From: Multifurca ochricompacta
Lineage: Eukaryota; Basidiomycota; Agaricomycetes; Russulales; Russulaceae
Assembly (NCBI GenBank): GCA_022496185.1
Contig: WTXG01000054.1
Coordinates: 124,001-188,000, forward strand
DNA: 64,000 nt
Direction: 5' to 3'
The translations under genes and the position numbers were made by a program. Of this stretch, positions 24,907-36,928 are shown in pieces. The notes beneath the pieces were generated by a model. That model saw only the letters and a list, made by a program, of their open reading frames with translations. It had not been told where the DNA came from and ran no database searches. The first letter of the stretch is position 1, and every line of letters starts with the position of its first letter.

Positions 24907-25029
24907 GGGAAGGAAAGGTCACCGTGGCGAATGGTCGTAGCGACCAAACGCCATACGTGTGTGGTGCCTACCTAACTGCTGCCGCCACCGTGACTGTAAG
25001 CGCTCCTGACTGAAGGGCCACTGTCTACA

Positions 25030-26509
25030 ATGTCGACCTTCGGTGGTATGCGACACTCTCCATCAACTTTTACCTCCTCACCAGCGTCAACAACGCTATT
25101 TCGCAGACTGATTTGGGAGGGGACGGTCCCACTGGAGATACGAGTCGACTCGAAGGAGCTCCCCGCTAACAGCAATCGTGGTCTCGAGTGTTACTTCATC
25201 CAAGCACCACGTGTTTCATATCTCCCTCTCTTGATTCCGGAGATCAAACGTTTCCTGCAGGATGTTGTATTCGATGATGAGGCGACGCGTCTGATGAAGG
25301 AAGAAGACTGGTGGTTTGAGAGCGAAGAAGGTCATTTACTCAAATGGTGAGTTTTTAACTAACACTTTGGAACGACGAGAGGTCTGGGGCCCAACCCCCT
25401 CAACACACTCTATTGGATCTTGCACAGGCACTGGCCTATTGGGCTTATTTACGATAACCACACAACACTGGCTACTTCGCGGCCAGGTGCTTCCACCTCT
25501 GCTCATTCGCAAGCAGTTCCGTTACGGCTGATCCTTCATCTGGCATCGCCACCTACCGACAAATTACTCCTAGCGCCCAGTGCTGAAGCATGCAAACAAG
25601 CATTCATGGGTCAATTAAAGGAGGCCGATTTCCTTAGGTGGGGGAATACGAAACGTATGACGGGTTTGCGCAAAGCAGAACAGGATGGGATGTGGGAGGG
25701 CATCAAAGAACGTTCGTACATATTTTCCGCCCCTACCTACTTCCCCCCCCCCCCCCCCTTCCTCCACCCCCCGCACCACTTGTGGAGGCCGAAAGCGGGC
25801 ATGGGCGCGTGGAAGATCGCTGATTTATGAACGAACCCTTCCTCCCCCACCTGCAGATAGCTTTGATGATTACTGGCGCGTAGCATCAAAAATCACCCCA
25901 ACCACTTTACCAGCGCGGCCGAGTTCCCCATCTCTACAATCAACATCAATGCATACTCGTCCCCCTTCCGCGGACCCTCAAGGCGCTCCGGACAGAGAGA
26001 GCGCGTACAACGTGCGTAGCGTACCCATCAGACTGTACCTTCCCGAAGGTCCCGTTCTTCAAGATCTTGCGCCACCCATTCTGGAAGATGGTAAGGTACC
26101 TTGTTCATGGCTAGCCCAACACCCCCCCCCCCCCCCATCATCTACCTACCTATCAGTCGGCGGCAGCGCAGCCCCCCAACTCCCTTCTTTCCATCATATC
26201 TGTCTGTCTCTTTGTTTGTTGATTATAAGCGCGTTAACCCCGATCCGCGGACTTTGCATACACCTGCTGACGATCCTGTGCTCACTCAACTCACAAACAG
26301 GTACACCCAATACCCTCGCGGATCTTCTCTCTTTGCACCTACCACTCCTCTTCCCCGCCCAGGGCCCTGGTGCCGGTCCGACGCTCGCATACGCGCTACT
26401 TCAAGGAGTGATCACGCCTACGGAAGCAGAATTGGCCTGGTTGGGAGCGTGCATGTCAGGGGCTGATGGATGGGTAAACATTTGCATTGGGCTTGGGCGA
26501 GAACGGTAG
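25030..26509 (+). CDS. ATG5: Autophagy protein Atg5
   Basis: Four exons: 25030-25346, 25428-25711, 25857-26090 and 26301-26509, all in phase, giving 347 residues with no break. Recognisable blocks are RLIWEGTVPLEIRV, ELPANSNRGLECYFIQAPR, SYLPLLIPEIKRFL, KEEDWWFESEEG, HWPIGLIYD and FDDYWRVASK. Atg5 is conjugated to Atg12 and, with Atg16, acts as the E3-like complex lipidating Atg8 on the phagophore. The conjugated lysine is expected in QLKEADFLR, about residue 170. The protein is longer than yeast Atg5 (294) because of a Pro/Ser-rich insert before VRSVPIRLYLPEGP. Introns 2 and 3 each contain a run of 16 C (25743-25758 and 26122-26137). The start is the first ATG of the conserved frame. Confidence 0.95.
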
Positions 26510-27608
26510 GGACAATCTTCTTTGTCGTTATTAGAACAGAGGACGAGATATCCATCTTTTCTTTTCTTTTTTCACATTTACCCGTCTGGTAAGAGTGCAA
26601 CCAATAATAAATTAATAGAAAGACAGAAAGAAATTTAAAAATTTAAAAAAAAAAAACAGATAAAACGACACAAGTTAAATCTGTAACAACTTACTAGTGA
26701 CACGGTTCATGACAATGGCATGTGGGTGGATTAATACAACTTGTAATCGTCACATCTGTCGACATGGTGACTCACCCATCATCCTTTTCGCTGCTTCTTT
26801 GCCTGATGGCCGGTTGCGCCAAAGTCGCCGAGAGCGCTATAACTTTACCCACCCCACTCACTCACTCACTCACTCGAAACAAAACAACTACAATTGACAT
26901 TGACATTGACTGAGCCCGACAGTACGCAGCAGCCGAAATTTAATAAAAAAAACCCTTGAAATGATGATAATGGTGACGAAGACGATGACATGAGCAGAAG
27001 AAAAAAAGGACGAAATTTAATTTTAATAAATTAATTATTTACCCTCCCTTCCATCCTTACTCTTAGTTCTAGAAGTTCTAGCTACTCCTTATTGTGAGTC
27101 GTGTCGTGTTGTATATGTTACGAGCCGTGGCATGAGGGCTCTATGCGCCCTTCTTTTCTTTCTCTTTTCTTTGTTTTGTCCTCTCTCCTCTCTTTTCTTC
27201 TCTTTTCTTTCTTTCTTTCTTTCTCTCTCTCTCGATCAACTCCCTGATTTGGTGGGTCTGCAAATAGTTTGTGCCGCGCCGCCGAAAATAGGCGTTCCGG
27301 AAGCAATAAAAAAAATTAAAATGAAATTAAAAACACAAACACCAAACACAGACACAAACATGAAAAACATGACAACAACAAAGAGAAAAAACATAATCGC
27401 GCCGGAGGTTCCTACCTCCCGAGGGTCCTGCCCCCCCCCCCCCAAAAAAAAAAATTATCACGCAACACGGCAGCACACGGCACGCTAACAAAAATGATCC
27501 CGTGCAACGCGTCTTTTTTCTTTTTTACTCTTCATATTGAATTGAACGAGGCTGTGGTTGTTCGTTTGTAGTAGTTGCCATCTCCATCTCCACATGCAAC
27601 TATGCAAT

Positions 27609-27643
27609 TGACCTGACCTGACCTGACCTGACCTAACCTGACA
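27609..27643. repeat. TGACC pentamer repeat
   Basis: Seven near-perfect units. The same pentamer in the opposite orientation (GGTCA) recurs at 30128-30177, so the two arrays flank the Zn2Cys6 gene as inverted repeats. Confidence 0.8.
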
Positions 27644-27660
27644 TTACTTTACCTGGCCCC

Positions 27661-27708
27661 GACTGACTGACTAACTGACTAACTGACTAAACTGACTGAC
27701 TGACTGAA
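27661..27708. repeat. GACT/AACT tetranucleotide repeat
   Basis: About twelve units of GACT and AACT, 18 bases after the TGACC array. Confidence 0.8.
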
Positions 27709-28461
27709 TGACCCGAAGATCCCCCGCACGTCCATCCAAACCCCATACTGAAAAGGAAAGTTGCAAACTCTGATTACATACGAATCACCTTCATCAGTAG
27801 TATGGTGGCGAGTCGAGTCGAGTCGAGAGAGCGAAAAGGCAACGAAAAACAAAAAAAGAAAATCCACCATAAGTCATAGCGGGCCGGGCCTGAACCGCTG
27901 ATTCATCCCGCGGACACTATACTATTTGCATTTGCGGGGCGAGGCAACGGAAACAAACCGGCATATTCTTCTGGGCACGAGATAGAGAGATTGAATTTGG
28001 ATAGAGAGACCCTAGATATGGGAACAAACTTCTTATATGATATGCACGCATTCCATCGTTGTGTTCGTCATTCATATAAGGTGATCAAGATCTAAAATAG
28101 AGAGCAAGAGGATACAATACATCCGGGCATCACCCTGAAAATAGATGGATGGATAGAGAAGGATAGACACAATGATGCGGAGTTAAGGCGATAGGAAAGG
28201 TGCGGGACGAGTGGGGGGGAGGGGGAGGAGGGGTAGCTAGTGGGGGAGGGAGGAGAGTTTGATATGCTATGCGACTATGAGGAGAGGAAAGAGAGAGAGA
28301 AAGAGAAGCGATGCGGACCCTCGGTGCGCCGACCGGTTCTTTAGACGCGCACACGTGCGGAGATATCTGGTACCGTCAAGTTCATCCTGGGTTCTGAGCG
28401 AGTCCCAGTCGACCGAATATCGCCAGTCTTTACTTGGAGTGGGGGAGCGAAAAATCCTCAC

Positions 28462-29893
28462 TCAAGCGCGAGATGCCGCAATTTGTTGGAGCTGAACCAC
28501 AGACGTCCATGTGGAGCGGAGCAACGTGCGCTCACGTTCGCTCGAAGTCTGTCCGACGACGTCGTTTCCGAGCCCTAGGCTCATGGCGAGTTTGGTGGCC
28601 ATCTAAGGGAGGGGGAGAAGGGGGGAGATTAAGATTCGTCAGTTGAACCCTGTTATACACCTCCCCGCGACGGCCGAGACGCACCTGACTATACTCAGTG
28701 GGACCGGCCACGCGGCCAGCTTTATATTCAGCCCAGGCAAGGATGATAACCGCATGTAAGATTTCAATGTATGGAACATGAGAGCTATCATGGAGAAGGC
28801 GCTGAATAAGGAGGGAGGAAGCCATTGTCAGCGTCGGCCCAAAAAAAGGACTTTTCCTTTTCGGGGTGACACACCTTTGCGGTATCCGCGTAGGCGTTCG
28901 ACACGGCGGTGGCACCGCGTGCGAGTACGTCTGACGATTGAGAGTACCTTGCGGAAAGAGAGGTTATGCTGTTGGCCAACAAGGGCGACAGGGTACCATT
29001 GAAAACGCGACGGGAGATGTCGTCATACTGAAGGAAGGGGAAATTGCGGGAAAAATATTCGAAGAAGACTTGGACGAGGTGGATGAGCATCGTCGGATGA
29101 GGCATGGTCACTTGGCGAGAGTCGAATAGTGGTAGGACCTGGCTCGCTGGGCGGTCACGCTGTGCGCCATGTGTGGGATCTGGAATGGCGTAAGGAGCAT
29201 AGTCCCCGCGGGAGCTGCCGTTGCCAGGTTGAGGTAGGGAAGATGTTGCGTATGAGTGTTGTCTATATCATAAACAAGTCAGGGGGTCTCAGGTCACACG
29301 GGTGAAGTGGACACAAAGCAACCTCTCGTAATGGGGTCTCGCAGACTCAATGAGCGGAGATGAGAACCATTGATCTGAATTTGATTGGGGCGAGGACGGG
29401 AGGCTGTACGGGGGTGAACTTGATGCGTAACGTGATGGATGACCACTGTCGGATGATGCTGGTGTGGCCGAATACCAACCGGAGGGGTCGACAGAGTCAG
29501 CCCGCGTAGGTGAGAGAACAGAGGGCTCAATGCCCTGAGAAGAGGATGATCGGCGACTGTGTGCAGGGCTGGAGCCAGCGCTTGCACCGGTGACTATGCG
29601 GCTTCGCTCGGCAAAGTACCTCTCCCGATCACGAAACTGGCAGGGCGTGTTGCCAGTCTCACATGCCTCACAACGGGGCTGGGACTTGACTTGAACACAT
29701 TTAATTTTCTTGAGACGACTGTAGGGTTGAAAGCGGGGGTGGAAGTCAAAATCAAAGTCAGTATAGGTGGGGATGGTAGCGGGATGGGGAAAGGGAGAAT
29801 TGACCAGTTATCACATGAAGTCACCAACCGGGGACGTTTCTTATGGGTCTGCGAAAGCTGAGGTGCTTCGAGTACGAAACGTAGACTGTCCAT
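28462..29893 (-). CDS. Zn2Cys6 fungal transcription factor
   Basis: Five exons: 29893-29805, 29718-29323, 29262-28875, 28801-28685 and 28602-28462, in phase, giving 376 residues. The binuclear zinc cluster is split by intron 1: RPRLVTSCDN, then CRLKKIKCVQ and RCEACETGNTPC, fitting CX2CX6C-X7-CX2CX6C, with a basic stretch before it for DNA contact. A Ser/Pro-rich linker follows. The C-terminal half resembles the fungal-specific factor middle region (FFEYFSRNFPFLQYDDI, AVIILAWAEYKAGR, MATKLAMSLGLG). The protein is short for a Zn2Cys6 regulator and stops soon after SERERTLLRSTW. It could be a naturally short member or truncated. It should act in the nucleus; its targets are unknown. The start MDSLRFVLEAP is the last in-frame ATG before the cluster. 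Confidence 0.85.
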
Positions 29894-32557
29894 GGAAAAT
29901 ATGAAGATGAAGATGACAAGTGGGAAGCAAGTACTCGGATGAGTGGCGGGTATGTATTCGAAAGAGGCATGACAGAGTGAGTATTTAAGCGTCTTGATAT
30001 ATTGGGAGGAAAAGCTAAGGAAAGTCATACACTTTTCCTTTCCTTTCCTTTGAAGCAACCCAAGGGGAGGGGCCAAGATCACGGGTGGACGATAGATTGG
30101 CGACGAGTTGTGTTGTGTGTCAGACAAGGTCAGGTCAGGTCAGATCAGGTCAGGTCAGGTCAGGCCAGGTCAGGTCATCATCATCAAGTTCTTTTTCTTT
30201 CATTCATTCACATTCACAAATTATTATATTTTTATTTTATTTTATTTTTATTGGGTTGTTGTTACAACGGTTCGCTTTAACGGTTCGAACTGAAATTGTA
30301 CCTTAAGAACAAGATCCGAACTTACCGGCTCAAAATACCGACCCTTTTCTGACTATCTGACTCATTGCTAAGATGTCAGGGATGAGATGAGAGATTATTA
30401 TGCGTGTATGCCTGTATCGTCTATCTATCACTCAACCATCTCATCTTTCTCATGTTATGCCATCTCTCCTTTTCTTTTTTTTCCAGGGTCTTTCTTTCAT
30501 AGGCGTCAGTCCCTGTCCATGGGCTCGCAGCGCTCCGAAAAGTGACGCGCGCACCCCAATCATCATGTAACCGGCGGCTACAAGTCCTAGTATTAGGGGG
30601 GGGAGGAGGGGGAGGGTCCTATCATATCAACTCCCCACCCCTCATTCCTCCTCCTTTTACCCCTTGTAATCAATGCCTTCCACTCTGGAATTTTCGAATG
30701 GATTAAAAACCTTTTTTTTTTTGCTTTTGTCGACCCGTTTCCCAAGAGACAGACAATAGAGATAGAATTTCGTTCTTCGTCTTTCTACCGCGCTTTCCAA
30801 AAACCGTAATCACTATCAATCATTATAACGACAAATCCCCAACCAAATCACATCGGCACATCCATCCACCGACAGACCACGCCGGCGTTTCACTTGTATG
30901 CTGCATGCTTGTGTGACACTTAGCTCGTTTGCAAAAAAAGAAAAGAAAAGAAAAGAAACTCCCGCACATACACATACACTCAACCAAACCTCCTCCACCC
31001 TTCCCCCCCTTCCTTTTAAGTTTTATCAATTTCTACTGTAACTCACAGAACCGCAGTTGAATTTTAGCGCTCGACTTTGATCAGCGCCCGTCTAGACTGA
31101 ACGAGCGTTGGTTTCTGGTTTTATTCAATGATCTGGATACAGGCGCGGCATGGCCATCCGTCCGACCCCTCCTACGTATCGTCATCACTCTTATTCAACT
31201 CGTGCCATTGCATTGCACTGCACTGCATTGCATCAGGAAGGTTGCTCGAGCCAAGGACAGGCAGTCCACACGACGAATTTTGATGATGGCCCATCATTAA
31301 AAGGACTTGTCGTGCCACACAACTTTCCCTTAAGATTGCTTGTATATTGCACATGATGATTTTGGACGCGCACCGGGTGTATATGTGGATGTGCGTGCGT
31401 GTGCGTTGGGGAGAGGCGACTAGCGGTTGTGACACGGAACGCAATGAACCCAAATGATCAATAAACACATCGTATTACGATTGTTTTCCCTTCATCACCA
31501 ATGTCCATCACCGTTGTCATCATACATATTTTTTATATTTATTTTCATTTTATATATTGTTATATTTATATATATATATATTTTACCCGTCTGTTTGTCT
31601 AACCCTGGCTGAATCACCAAGTCCACCAAGAGCTAATCAACCTGTCGCCTGTTGAGTAGAGTAGAGCGGGCATGCAAAATAAAAAAAATAAAGAGGGTAA
31701 CAACGCAACCCGCAATCGCGCAACTGCTACCGTTGATAATGGTGGATTTAGGCATGCGCCCCTCCCTCCCTCCATCCCTCATCTCGTACTACTCATTCCC
31801 GTTCCCGCCCGCCCGCAAAACAATCTGCCAAAAAAAATTTTTTTTTGTACGTACGTAGGTATGTACGATATAAACAGCCCTTGCGATGTCCGCACGGATT
31901 GATGCGGGACTCCCGATGTTCGCTTCCGGTTGTTTTTTTATTATTCTTTTTATTTTTATTTTTTTCCTCACTCTTTTCTTTATCTACTCAGCATCAATAG
32001 GTCAGGGGATTTGTTAAGTGGGGTGGTGGTAGTGTAGGGAGGAGTATAAGCATACATTACGCTTCACCCTCTGCGATTCGGTTCGGTCGTTACAGTAAAA
32101 TTAAATTTTTTTTTTTTTTCTTCAAGCGAGTTAAGTAGGGTGAGGGGTGGGTTGGGTTGGAAAATGAAATCCCTTTCCCTCTTCACTCTTTCCCCCCCTC
32201 CCCTCCCCCTCCCCCTTTCGCGGAGCTTCGGCTGACAAGACTTTGGGGGTTATTGGTTTCCTATCACTTCTTTCTTCGTTGTTCAGAAGAAGCTCAGAAA
32301 AAAAAAGAAGTTTGCGGCTAGATGGGTGCCACCATCATTTGCGGAGCAAAGTCCCTCTTTTTTTCATTTATTATTTTCTCCTTTTCTCTCTTGCCTTTAG
32401 ACTGGCTTGTTAGACGACTTTCGCAACGCGGAGTTTCTGTTTTTTTTTTTTTTAATTTTTTTTTCAGTCCACCAAAACAAGAGGTAAAAATTAACCAACA
32501 CAACTTCAGAGTCCCCCCCCAAAAAAAAAGGGTCGGTCGCGTCAGTGATCTTGTGGG
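29894..32557. other. Low-complexity intergenic region
   Basis: No coding exon is seen in about 2.7 kb. It is rich in homopolymers and simple repeats: CTTTC units near 30032-30052, the GGTCA array, T-rich tracts at 30705-30722, 31520-31580 and 31930-31965, and C-rich/T-rich tracts at 32110-32220. The left end must contain the promoter of the Zn2Cys6 gene. Confidence 0.5.
30128..30177. repeat. GGTCA pentamer repeat
   Basis: Ten units, two of them with one changed base. It lies about 235 bases upstream of the Zn2Cys6 start codon and in inverted orientation to the array at 27609-27643. Confidence 0.85.
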
Positions 32558-34386
32558 TCATTTGTCACTGTCATCGTCACTATGATCTACATCCGAATCA
32601 TAAAGTACATGGTTCTCAGATTGTATGCCCTCACTTGTCGGCAGAAGCGGCTCGAGCTGCATAATTATGCGTCAGAATTCTATCTATAGCAGATGGTGCA
32701 GTGGCACCGTTAACGTACCGCTGTGGTGCCACCATCGGCGTGCCCAACCTGTGTTGGACCATAGCCTTCGCGCAGGGCAATGCTCCCTGGCCCAAGCCCT
32801 CCTTCATCCTCGGGGTCCAGCGGTTGTCCGTGAGGGTCAAGGGGTATGTCGGACTCGAGCCTTTTACGATACTTGTGGTGCGTGAACAACCCGATTCCTG
32901 TAGTGAGGGCAAGAAAGGCGTTGACAAAAATAAAATTTAATAGCGGGCGTTGAATTAGTGGGAATGATTGTGCCAACTCAATAACTATAAAACTTACCGC
33001 AGACAGTTACTGCGACACCGGTAATGTTCAGAGGCGTAAGCTCATCGCCAAACAGCAAAGCCGATACACTGATTGTGGCAACTTCTTTCGCCATTCCCGC
33101 AATCGACATGGGCACGGCACCTACGCGCTGTATTATACTGGAGGCCATGATCAGCGACCGAGGGGCGTGGGCTGATGCGGGAAGCTCTATGAAGGATGGG
33201 TGTACGCACTAGTACTCACTAAGGACCATGGAGAATGCGATAACTCCCGGAAAGATGAGAAGTCCTACAGTCCGTAGTGTAGCAGCGGGGCCATCAAGAA
33301 AGCGGGAGCCCCACAGTTCACCCCAGCTCTCAAGAAGGCGCTAACGATGGCCAGAGTGAGACCCATAGCGGGAGCCAACCAGAAAACAGTTGCGGCCGGA
33401 TGGTTCATGCCGGAACGTTTGTCGCCCATGAGCAACTGAGTAAGTGACCAACGGAGGCCTCCAAGAGCGCTGGCTGAAAGAACGAGGATGAAACCACCAA
33501 GTACGAAGTGCGTTTCAGTCGCCACCATTAGAAGGACCCCCGCAGAAATGAGTAAGATGACGGCAATCAACCGGAATGAGAAGGTCTCTAGGCGGAAGAA
33601 GAAAGCGAAAGCCAAAACAAACACAAGGGAGGAAGACTTGCACATAGCTGTCGACGAAGAAATAGTGAAAAACATCATCAGCGCAATTGATGACGATGGC
33701 ATGTGACAAGGGAGGGGGGAAAACGTCGCAATGCTCACTGTAGAAAGAAAGGGTAATGGTCTTGAGCGATAGATTAGAAAGGCCGATGTCAAGACCCGTG
33801 CTGACTGCCACTGGGATGGCTTTCTTTCTATGGTTACAACACAGACAAAGTGAGCATGCAGACATGGACATGAACATTCTCGTATGTCACAACGGCTGAC
33901 TGAGCCAAGTTGGGCCCAACCACCCTTCGGAAACAAACAAAGAACGGATAAATAACCTACACATAGTCTTCCCTTGACGGATCATACTCTGGACGGAACC
34001 TGCGCGGCCAGCCAAATCGCAAAATGGAGGCTAAAACAGTCTGAACGAACATGTGTAACATCGTCACGAAGAGTGGGAGTGGAAATCCAAAGTGTTCGGG
34101 TGCGAACATCCATTTATTGTACAAAGAGAGAATGATCGCGAAAACGAACCTGTGAGATGAGGCGTAAGCATCGTATGAATATGAATAGTGATAGCTAACA
34201 CGCACCATGACGCGATAAAGAGCGTGTTTATGAACGCGTCGCGAAACCAAAGTCGCTTTTTCTCTTCTATTGTTGCAAAATGCACGTCGTGCAACTCCTC
34301 TGATAAAGAATTACGACATTATCTCTTCTTTGTGACTCTTCGATGGTCATATGTATCGAATCATGGACATGCTCACTGACTGGCAT
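32558..34386 (-). CDS. Triose-phosphate-transporter-family membrane protein (SLC35C2/Ymd8-like), with frameshifts
   Basis: Seven exons: 34386-34206, 34149-33961, 33827-33739, 33647-33220, 33137-32998, 32897-32719 and 32656-32558. Conserved TPT segments appear in order: LSLYNKWMFAPEHFGFPLPL, STGLDIGLSNLSLKTITLSF, MCKSSSLVFVLAFAFFFRLE, GGFILVLSASALGGLRWSLT, HPAATVFWLAPAMGL, GLLIFPGVIAFSMVL, MSIAGMAKEVATISVSALLF and LNITGVAVTVCG, forming about ten hydrophobic helices. The C-terminus is acidic (DSDVDHSDDDSDK). Relatives sit in the ER/Golgi and move nucleotide sugars or related solutes; the substrate is unknown. One base is missing near 34318, one near 33296-33303, and one at the exon 4/5 junction. 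The remaining phases all fit. Confidence 0.8.
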
Positions 34387-35192
34387 GCCAGCTGCTGGAA
34401 AGAAGGTACCAAAGTTTGGTTTGTTTGTTTGTTGTTACTCCAAACATGGAGATAACGGGCCGGGACAAACCGGTCTTTCTCACGGCTCAGGCTCAAATCA
34501 TTAAGGAAACGAAACGAAGAAAAGACAAAAGAATAATGAGTACGTTCTGTCTGTCTGTGGTCCATGCAACGTTGACCGGCCCTGTAACTTCTATTCATTT
34601 CGAGAGGTAATTGTCATGAACGCCGTATGAAAGAAGCAATATACACTTATGGCAGGGTCGTACGCGAAGTGAACATGAACGAGACTGTATGGAAGCAGGT
34701 GCTTCTCACCAATACCCGAAAGCTTGAGGGATTTAATTATTCAATTGGCTAGTGCGCACCCAATAATTCGCCGAACGCAAGGAGGGGGGATCTGACCTAT
34801 GAAGCTTACATCCCCCATGAAACTAAATGATGGAATCGTTGATGCCCGCTTAGGCGGGCTCGTATAACATTTGTTTGGTTATCATGATGCACAAGATGAA
34901 CCAAGATAGGCGATATTACGCGGAGCATTCCGGGCAGAACCAAAGGACTGCAGCAGATAGAAGGTCAATGATGGGTTTGGCGGCTTGCCATGTCATGGAT
35001 GGATATGGACATGGACATGTTATGGTCATGGCCGGCTCAGTTCGGCAGTTCGGCATGCAAATGAAAGGTCATGTGATCTCCTAAGCCGAAGACCGAAGGA
35101 CGCGTCGCGCATAACTTGTCTAACCTCGCCTTAGATCGCCTTGGATTTGGACTCGACACACACTTACAATCCAGATATTGCAATCCCCGAAC
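34387..35192. promoter_or_regulatory. Shared divergent promoter region of the transporter and UCH37 genes
   Basis: The two genes diverge from this 806-base stretch, which has no exon. It holds the perfect palindrome at 34844-34859. No clear TATA box was found. Confidence 0.35.
34844..34859. repeat. 16-base palindromic hairpin GCCCGCTTAGGCGGGC
   Basis: Six-base arms around TTAG. The identical 16 bases also occur at 22056-22071, with no similarity in the flanks. Confidence 0.6.
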
Positions 35193-36396
35193 ATGACTGA
35201 TGAAGACGATTCAGCGAGTGGTTGGCAGCTAACGGAGTCGGATCCTGGTGTCTTTACGTGCGTAGTGGCGCTAGTCTCACATATTTCACACCCTCACCTG
35301 CGCTCACCGTCACTGCGCCGCAGTGAACTCCTCAAGTCACTTGGTGTACCCCTTATCGTCGACGACCTATATTCCCTTGATAGTGCATCGCTTGCGCCAC
35401 TTCAGCCTTTGCGCGCCCTTATCTTTCTTTTCAAATGGCTTCCAGGCGCTGGCGAGCCAGAATCCACTGGCGGTGCATATGACAACGCGTTCCCTGGGTT
35501 TTTCGCCCATCAGGTCGTCCAGAATGCATGTGCGACCCTCGCAGTCCTCAATGCCCTTGGTAACATACCAGACCTGACTTCCGGATCGGAACTTCGCGAG
35601 TTGTTTTCATTTACCGCAGGTATGGACGCGCAGACGCGCGGTCTCGCCTTCACGAGCGCGGACTGGTTACGCGCAGCGCATAATGCGTTGTCGCCTCCTT
35701 CCGCAATCTCTCTCGATGGACTCGGTTTGCCGAAGTCCACAGAGGATGCTTATCACTTTATTGTGTATCTTCCCGTATTTGGTTCCGTATATGAACTCGA
35801 TGGGCTCAAGCAGTCGCCCATTACCCATGGTCCTTATGAAGAGGGCGGCGAGGGGTGGGTCGCACGAGCACGGTACATTGCCCCCGTTCCTTCCGTGCCC
35901 CCTGTGAGGCCCTAACCGCTTTTAGTGGTGCTATCGAAGCACGGATCGATACGTACCCACCAGGGTCGGTACGTGACGTTCGCCATTGCTTTGGTATAGC
36001 ACACCGACTGACTGAACTTCCAGCTAGAATTCAGTCTGCTCGCACTGCGTGATGATCCTCTCCCGGCTTTAGAAAGTCAGTTCGCTGAAGCTCAGGCGAT
36101 CGGAGACGCTGTCCGAGGAGCCGACCTTGCACAGCGTCTTAGTGACGAGCATGCGAAGCGTGAGCAGTGGGCTGTGCGTTTTATTCTCACCGATTTCATG
36201 AGCTTCACGTATTATTTACCTACCCAAGTTCGAAAATAGCCTCCGCCGTCATAATTACGTTGGATTGATCCACTCACTGGCCCTAGCGCTCGCCAAAGCT
36301 GGGCGATTAGATGCGGCAGCTGACGGTGCTCGGACAGCCATGAAGAAGCGCATCGAAGGGCGTAGGAAAAAGAGGCAGCCTATGGATGAAGATTAG
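35193..36396 (+). CDS. Ubiquitin carboxyl-terminal hydrolase, UCH37/UCHL5 type (peptidase C12)
   Basis: Five exons: 35193-35257, 35324-35872, 35926-35968, 36024-36173 and 36229-36396, in phase, giving 324 residues (human UCHL5 is 329). The N-terminus GWQLTESDPGVFTELLKSLG is typical. The catalytic set is visible: Gln85 and Cys91 in HQVVQNACATLAVLNALGN, His166 in DAYHFIVYL and Asp181 in YELDGLKQSPI. The C-terminal ULD-like helical tail includes NYVGLIHSLALALAKAGRL and ends in a basic KKRIEGRRKKR segment. UCH37 trims ubiquitin chains at the proteasome via Rpn13 and also binds INO80 in animals. The start ATG at 35193 gives the family-length N-terminus. The gene is intact. Confidence 0.95.
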
Positions 36397-36467
36397 AGCG
36401 CATTCCCTGCTCATTTCTCCACAGGTGCCTGAGACCTTTTATTATCTGCAGCTTTGCTAACACCTTG

Positions 36468-36928
36468 CTATGTAGGTGGTGTATAGATAAACTTGCGTAA
36501 TATGGACGTATCGAATACAAGTTTGCCTCCGACCGTCCCGTCGTGGTATGGATATCGGTCCGCGGACAACGGTGTGACATCCCCCAACTGTCCCAGCAGT
36601 TGCAGGTCGCCAATGTTTTCGCTGACGTACCACAGGGAGTGCATAAACAATATATTCTGAGAATCATTCTTCACGTACCATAGCGAGAGTTCGCTAATGA
36701 GTATCCTCAAGGTCATACTTGCGGGCGCTTTCAGTGATCTACAGCCATGGTGTCCGCGTCAGATGCGTCGATTAGAATCTGCATATTTGTCCGGCATATC
36801 GCAGGTGTTGGTAACGCAACTCGGCGCTTGTGAGTTGACATGTCTGGTGAGAACTCCGCGTTCCTCACATCATCTTCCAAAGAGCTTACCCTTGGGTTGG
36901 TTATGCACATGCTTTTCCTATACACCAA
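36468..36928 (-). CDS. Possible small or fragmentary gene, unrecognised
   Basis: An 82-residue frame from 36716 to 36468 (starts MTLRILISELSLWYVKN, ends LRKFIYTPPT) has coding-like composition. A second open stretch lies just upstream (36928-36731, ending ILIDASDADTMAVDH). I could not join them with a clear intron and recognise no family. It lies tail to tail with the UCH37 gene. Confidence 0.3.

Larger units (their letters stand above)
16865..25029. other. 8-kb gene desert
   Basis: No exon chain or domain could be supported on either strand. Scattered coding-like stretches occur on the minus strand at about 17050-17500 and 17950-18420 but stay unconvincing. Short tandem repeats lie at 20498-20522 and 24868-24906, a T/C-rich run near 22900-22935, and a C-rich run at 22495-22506. 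The right end must contain the ATG5 promoter. Confidence 0.45.
26510..28461. other. Low-complexity spacer between ATG5 and the Zn2Cys6 gene
   Basis: No gene is seen. It holds A-rich tracts (26640-26660), a CT-rich block (27145-27235), a C14/A10 junction near 27431-27454 and two microsatellites (27609-27643 and 27661-27708). Confidence 0.5.
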
